Part shown: in pieces, positions 61,500-64,000 of the stretch
Layout: each line of letters opens with the position of its first letter
Numbering within the stretch: the stretch's first letter is position 1
Assembly (NCBI GenBank): GCA_946699065.1
Contig: CAMPDV010000123.1
Location: forward strand, 124,001-188,000
From: Loxodes magnus
Lineage: Eukaryota > Ciliophora > Karyorelictea > Loxodida > Loxodidae
Length of the DNA: 64,000 bases
Direction: 5' to 3'
Program-made: the position numbers and the translations under genes
The notes under the pieces: generated by a model
Seen by the model: the letters and a program-made list of their open reading frames with translations, nothing else
Database searches by the model: none
Told to the model about the DNA's origin: nothing

Positions 61500-61995
61500 A
61501 ACTCTATGAAGTTTTTAATTTTATCCCTTTCTAGTTTACATTCATATTAGCTATTTGTATCAAAAGCACTAAACAGACAAATCTATTCCCTTCTTTTTTA
61601 TATAATTTGATAAAGGTTTGCTAGGGAAATCTTATTAAGAGACTACTTCCTTCAATACTTTCTAACTAATTAAATCAAGCATTTCGTTTGCTATTATAGC
61701 TAACTTGATCATCAGATACAACTTCATATCTTAAAAAATAGTTTTCCTACAAATATTAATTAAGCTTCTGTATAAATCTTTAGTTATAAAAGCAATAAAG
61801 GGTTATTAATAAGTTCTAATATAGTATTATAGAAGTCTCGGTCTTAAGATTCCAATTCCCTTCTAATAAACCTAAAATTTAATTTGCTTTCTTAATAGCT
61901 TCACTAGATTCTTAAGAGTGCTCTTATCCTAAATCCTTTGATTATTAAATCTAATCTCTAATCTTAGAAGCCTTGTAAGATTAATAAAACTAAGC
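61500..61995 (-). mobile_element. Relic of a LINE-type reverse transcriptase C-terminus
   Basis: On the minus strand one frame reads SKDLGQEHSQESSEAIKKAN, then QILGLLEGNWN and TETSIILYQNLLITL. This matches the non-LTR RT thumb region, whose consensus has KDLGV, then A-x-KKAN-x-x-LG, then a LYK-x-L-x-RP segment. Further residues are protein-like (RYEVVSDDQVSYNSKRNAWF). No palm-domain motifs were seen next to it, so only a fragment remains. It lies about 60 bases upstream of the HIBCH start codon on the opposite strand. Confidence 0.45.
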
Positions 61996-62050
61996 TAAAT
62001 TTAACTTTAATGATTTAGTTGGTTTAAACTATGAATCTTAATATATATAA

Positions 62051-63180
62051 ATGAAGAGACTGGAAATACTATAATCTCATCTAGATAGTTAAGTTGTATA
62101 AGACAGGTAAATTAATAAAAATTTCGTTATATTGCTCAACAGACCACAACAAATGAACTCCATCAACTTGGAATCGGTAAAGCTGCTCAATCAAATTCTG
62201 AAAAAATTCTAGAAGCAAAAAATGAATTTTAAGAGCTTTATAATCACATCCACCAGTGAAAATTATTGTACTGGACTTGATATTAAAAACTTATTGACTA
62301 TAAACGATATTGATGAGCTATATGCTGAATCTTTTCAATTAAAAATAGCTTTGCATCGAATATAAAACAAGCTAAATAATATTAATACTGCTTCCTTGAT
62401 TTCAGGGTATACTATGGGTTCTGGAGTTTCGCTGAGTTTCTAAAGTAACTGTATAATCTGCACTGACAGCAGTAAATGAGCTATGCCGGAAAATAAAATA
62501 GGGTTGTTTGTAAACGACTCTGTTACTTGATACTTATATCAGATTTTCGAAAAATAATAAATGCATTGAATGGGAAAATATATTGTTCTAATAGGAAACA
62601 ATCTTAATGCTAGAGATCTTATAGATCTAAAAATAGCTACACATTATATTCCCTAAGATAAGCTTAGCTTACTATTAAGCAAACTAGAAAATCAAAGTCT
62701 AGATCAATTTATTAAATAAAATGCTCAATATCCAGACCATATTCAATCAAGTCTATAATGAGATATTATACGAAGTTGCTTTGATGAAGATACTCTTGAT
62801 AAAATAGAATTAAACCTAATGAAATATGCTAAAGCTGGAAACTAATATGCTCAAAAACTTCTGAAATAATTCAGCTTTAATTGTCCAATTTCAATGATGA
62901 TCAGTTTTCTGTGCTATAAAGAGAATTAAAATCTGACATGGTATTAATCCTGAATAAGAGATCTATTCATTAGTGGTTTTATTACTTTAAAATCTAATAA
63001 TTTTAAACTTGGAGTTACTCATAGAGTTTAAAAAAAAGACGTGCGAGCAAAACCTGAATGGGATCCACCAACTATATAAATGTTAGATGAAAACGATATT
63101 CATAGCTAGTATTTCAGCTTTGATTACAAAAATGCAGAATATGACATTTAAAAACTTAAGTCTTTCTTTTAAAGTTATCT
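62051..63180 (+). CDS. 3-hydroxyisobutyryl-CoA hydrolase (crotonase fold); 3' end unresolved
   Basis: ATG (62051) gives MKRLEILQSHLDSQVVQDRQ and then a crotonase core: FVILLNRPQQMNSINLESVK, ENYCTGLDIKNL, SGYTMGSGVSLSFQSN and SSKWAMPENKIGLFVNDS (W is TGA). The C-terminal HIBCH signature follows (GVTHRVQKKDVRAKPEWDPP). The enzyme frees 3-hydroxyisobutyrate from its CoA ester in valine breakdown, usually in mitochondria. Gly in MGSG supports the oxyanion hole, and the Glu of MPENKIGLF is the expected catalytic acid. Recognisable sequence ends near 63180 (about 375 residues, the normal length). The next in-frame TGA is only at 63482, so a small indel or intron near the end is likely. It has no visible presequence. 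Confidence 0.85.
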
Positions 63181-64000
63181 TATAAAGTATATCTAGCTTA
63201 TTAGCTGTCTTCTCTTGATTCAATTACGTATTAGAATATTAATTAGATCTATAAAAGAGACTTCTTTTATTATTTTTAATTAAAGTAACTATTTTATGTA
63301 AGTCATTCTAGTTAAGCAAACTGACACCAGAATTAAGGTTATATTATATCATTAAGTTAAAACTCTTCTTAGTTTATTATTTCTTAGAGTCTATAAATCA
63401 AAATAGTTAGCATCAAATATTTTATAGCTAAGTTTTCTATCATTGCTTCAAATTATGATCTCTTTATTAATTGATAGTTAATGAAAAATAATTAATTTGT
63501 TGGTTTAATATTTCATTTGTTAATGTAATATGAACTTCTTTATTATTCAAGAGATTACAATCTTTACTCTCATCATTTTGCTAGTAGATATATTCAATTT
63601 TCTTCAATATGAGTAAAAGAATTTTAATATCTACCTTTTAAAGAAGTTATCTTTTATCCATTCTATACTTAATTAGACTTTTTGAGAACTATAGCTAGTT
63701 TTATTGTGTATAATAGTTTATTTATTATGCTTTATTTTTTTTAAATTACGCAAAATAAATTTTATGAGCAGACTAGAAATAAATCTAAAAGTGATCTATT
63801 AAGTGTGAGAAAGCTTTAAACTACTATAATACTCTAATATTAGAGTTAGTATTACTTAGTACTATGCTTGTTATTTAAGTTATGCTGATAGTAATAATTG
63901 ATATGAAGGTATTTCCTTACTGAAAAGTATCTCTATATTCTTTATTATCAATAGCTAGTTTAATATATAAAGATTGCTTACTTTATATGAATGTAGGACA
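63181..64000. other. AT-rich stretch to window end, nothing recognised
   Basis: This holds the unresolved 3' end of the HIBCH gene and otherwise low-GC sequence. No gene, repeat or domain supported. Confidence 0.4.

Noticed and set aside
1-64000. rRNA, tRNA, CRISPR, bacterial operons or viral/LTR elements
   Set aside because: Looked for conserved loops, arrays, GC islands and polymerase, capsid or envelope motifs; none recognised. tRNA detection by eye in AT-rich DNA is weak, so absence is not proven.

Overview
The window looks like nuclear DNA of a ciliate that has no dedicated stop codon. In every gene I could read, TAA and TAG encode Gln inside the frame. TGA encodes Trp at conserved positions (for example the kelch Trp positions at 11.4-12.4 kb and a copine Trp near 25.5 kb), yet TGA is also the only terminator I could assign. 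This matches the karyorelictean code (NCBI table 27, Loxodes-like). The Condylostoma code (table 28) is less likely because no gene seems to end at TAA or TAG. Base composition is very AT-rich. Three introns are well supported and exactly 19 nt long, a fourth is probable, and most genes have none. Because all three stops can be sense, open frames mean nothing here. Calls rest on domains, start-to-TGA lengths that close in frame, and residue composition.

Layout. 0-11.3 kb: an inverted repeat (arms of about 1.82 kb, one cut by the window start). It carries the tail of a coiled-coil/otubain-like/RING gene and the tail of a small CxxC protein gene; between the arms are three small unknown genes and a decayed LINE-type reverse transcriptase. 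11.4-20.4 kb: a kelch protein and a very large cysteine-rich membrane protein. 22.1-30.0 kb: a GRIP-like coiled-coil protein, a copine, a ciliate-type repeat protein and mitochondrial ATP synthase OSCP. 30.6-43.5 kb: a second inverted repeat (arms of about 1.05 kb) holding the C-terminal halves of two complete multi-RING genes whose N-terminal halves differ. Inside it lie a C2H2/AT-hook protein, a two-TM protein and a small one-TM protein. 44-50.6 kb: unknown genes, a polytopic membrane protein and an E3-ligase-like protein with WWE, C2H2-like and RING-H2 domains. 52-64 kb: unknown genes, a jacalin-like lectin, a receptor with a ligand-binding ectodomain and several membrane helices, a second LINE relic and 3-hydroxyisobutyryl-CoA hydrolase.

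The gene set is ordinary eukaryotic housekeeping and signalling plus a striking load of ubiquitin-type genes (otubain-like, three multi-RING loci, one WWE/RING-H2). The most unusual feature is that both large inverted repeats copy the C-terminal RING-type module of one gene family, while the sequence upstream of each copy is different. No LTR element, Polinton, virus-like gene, CRISPR array, rRNA or tRNA was recognised.
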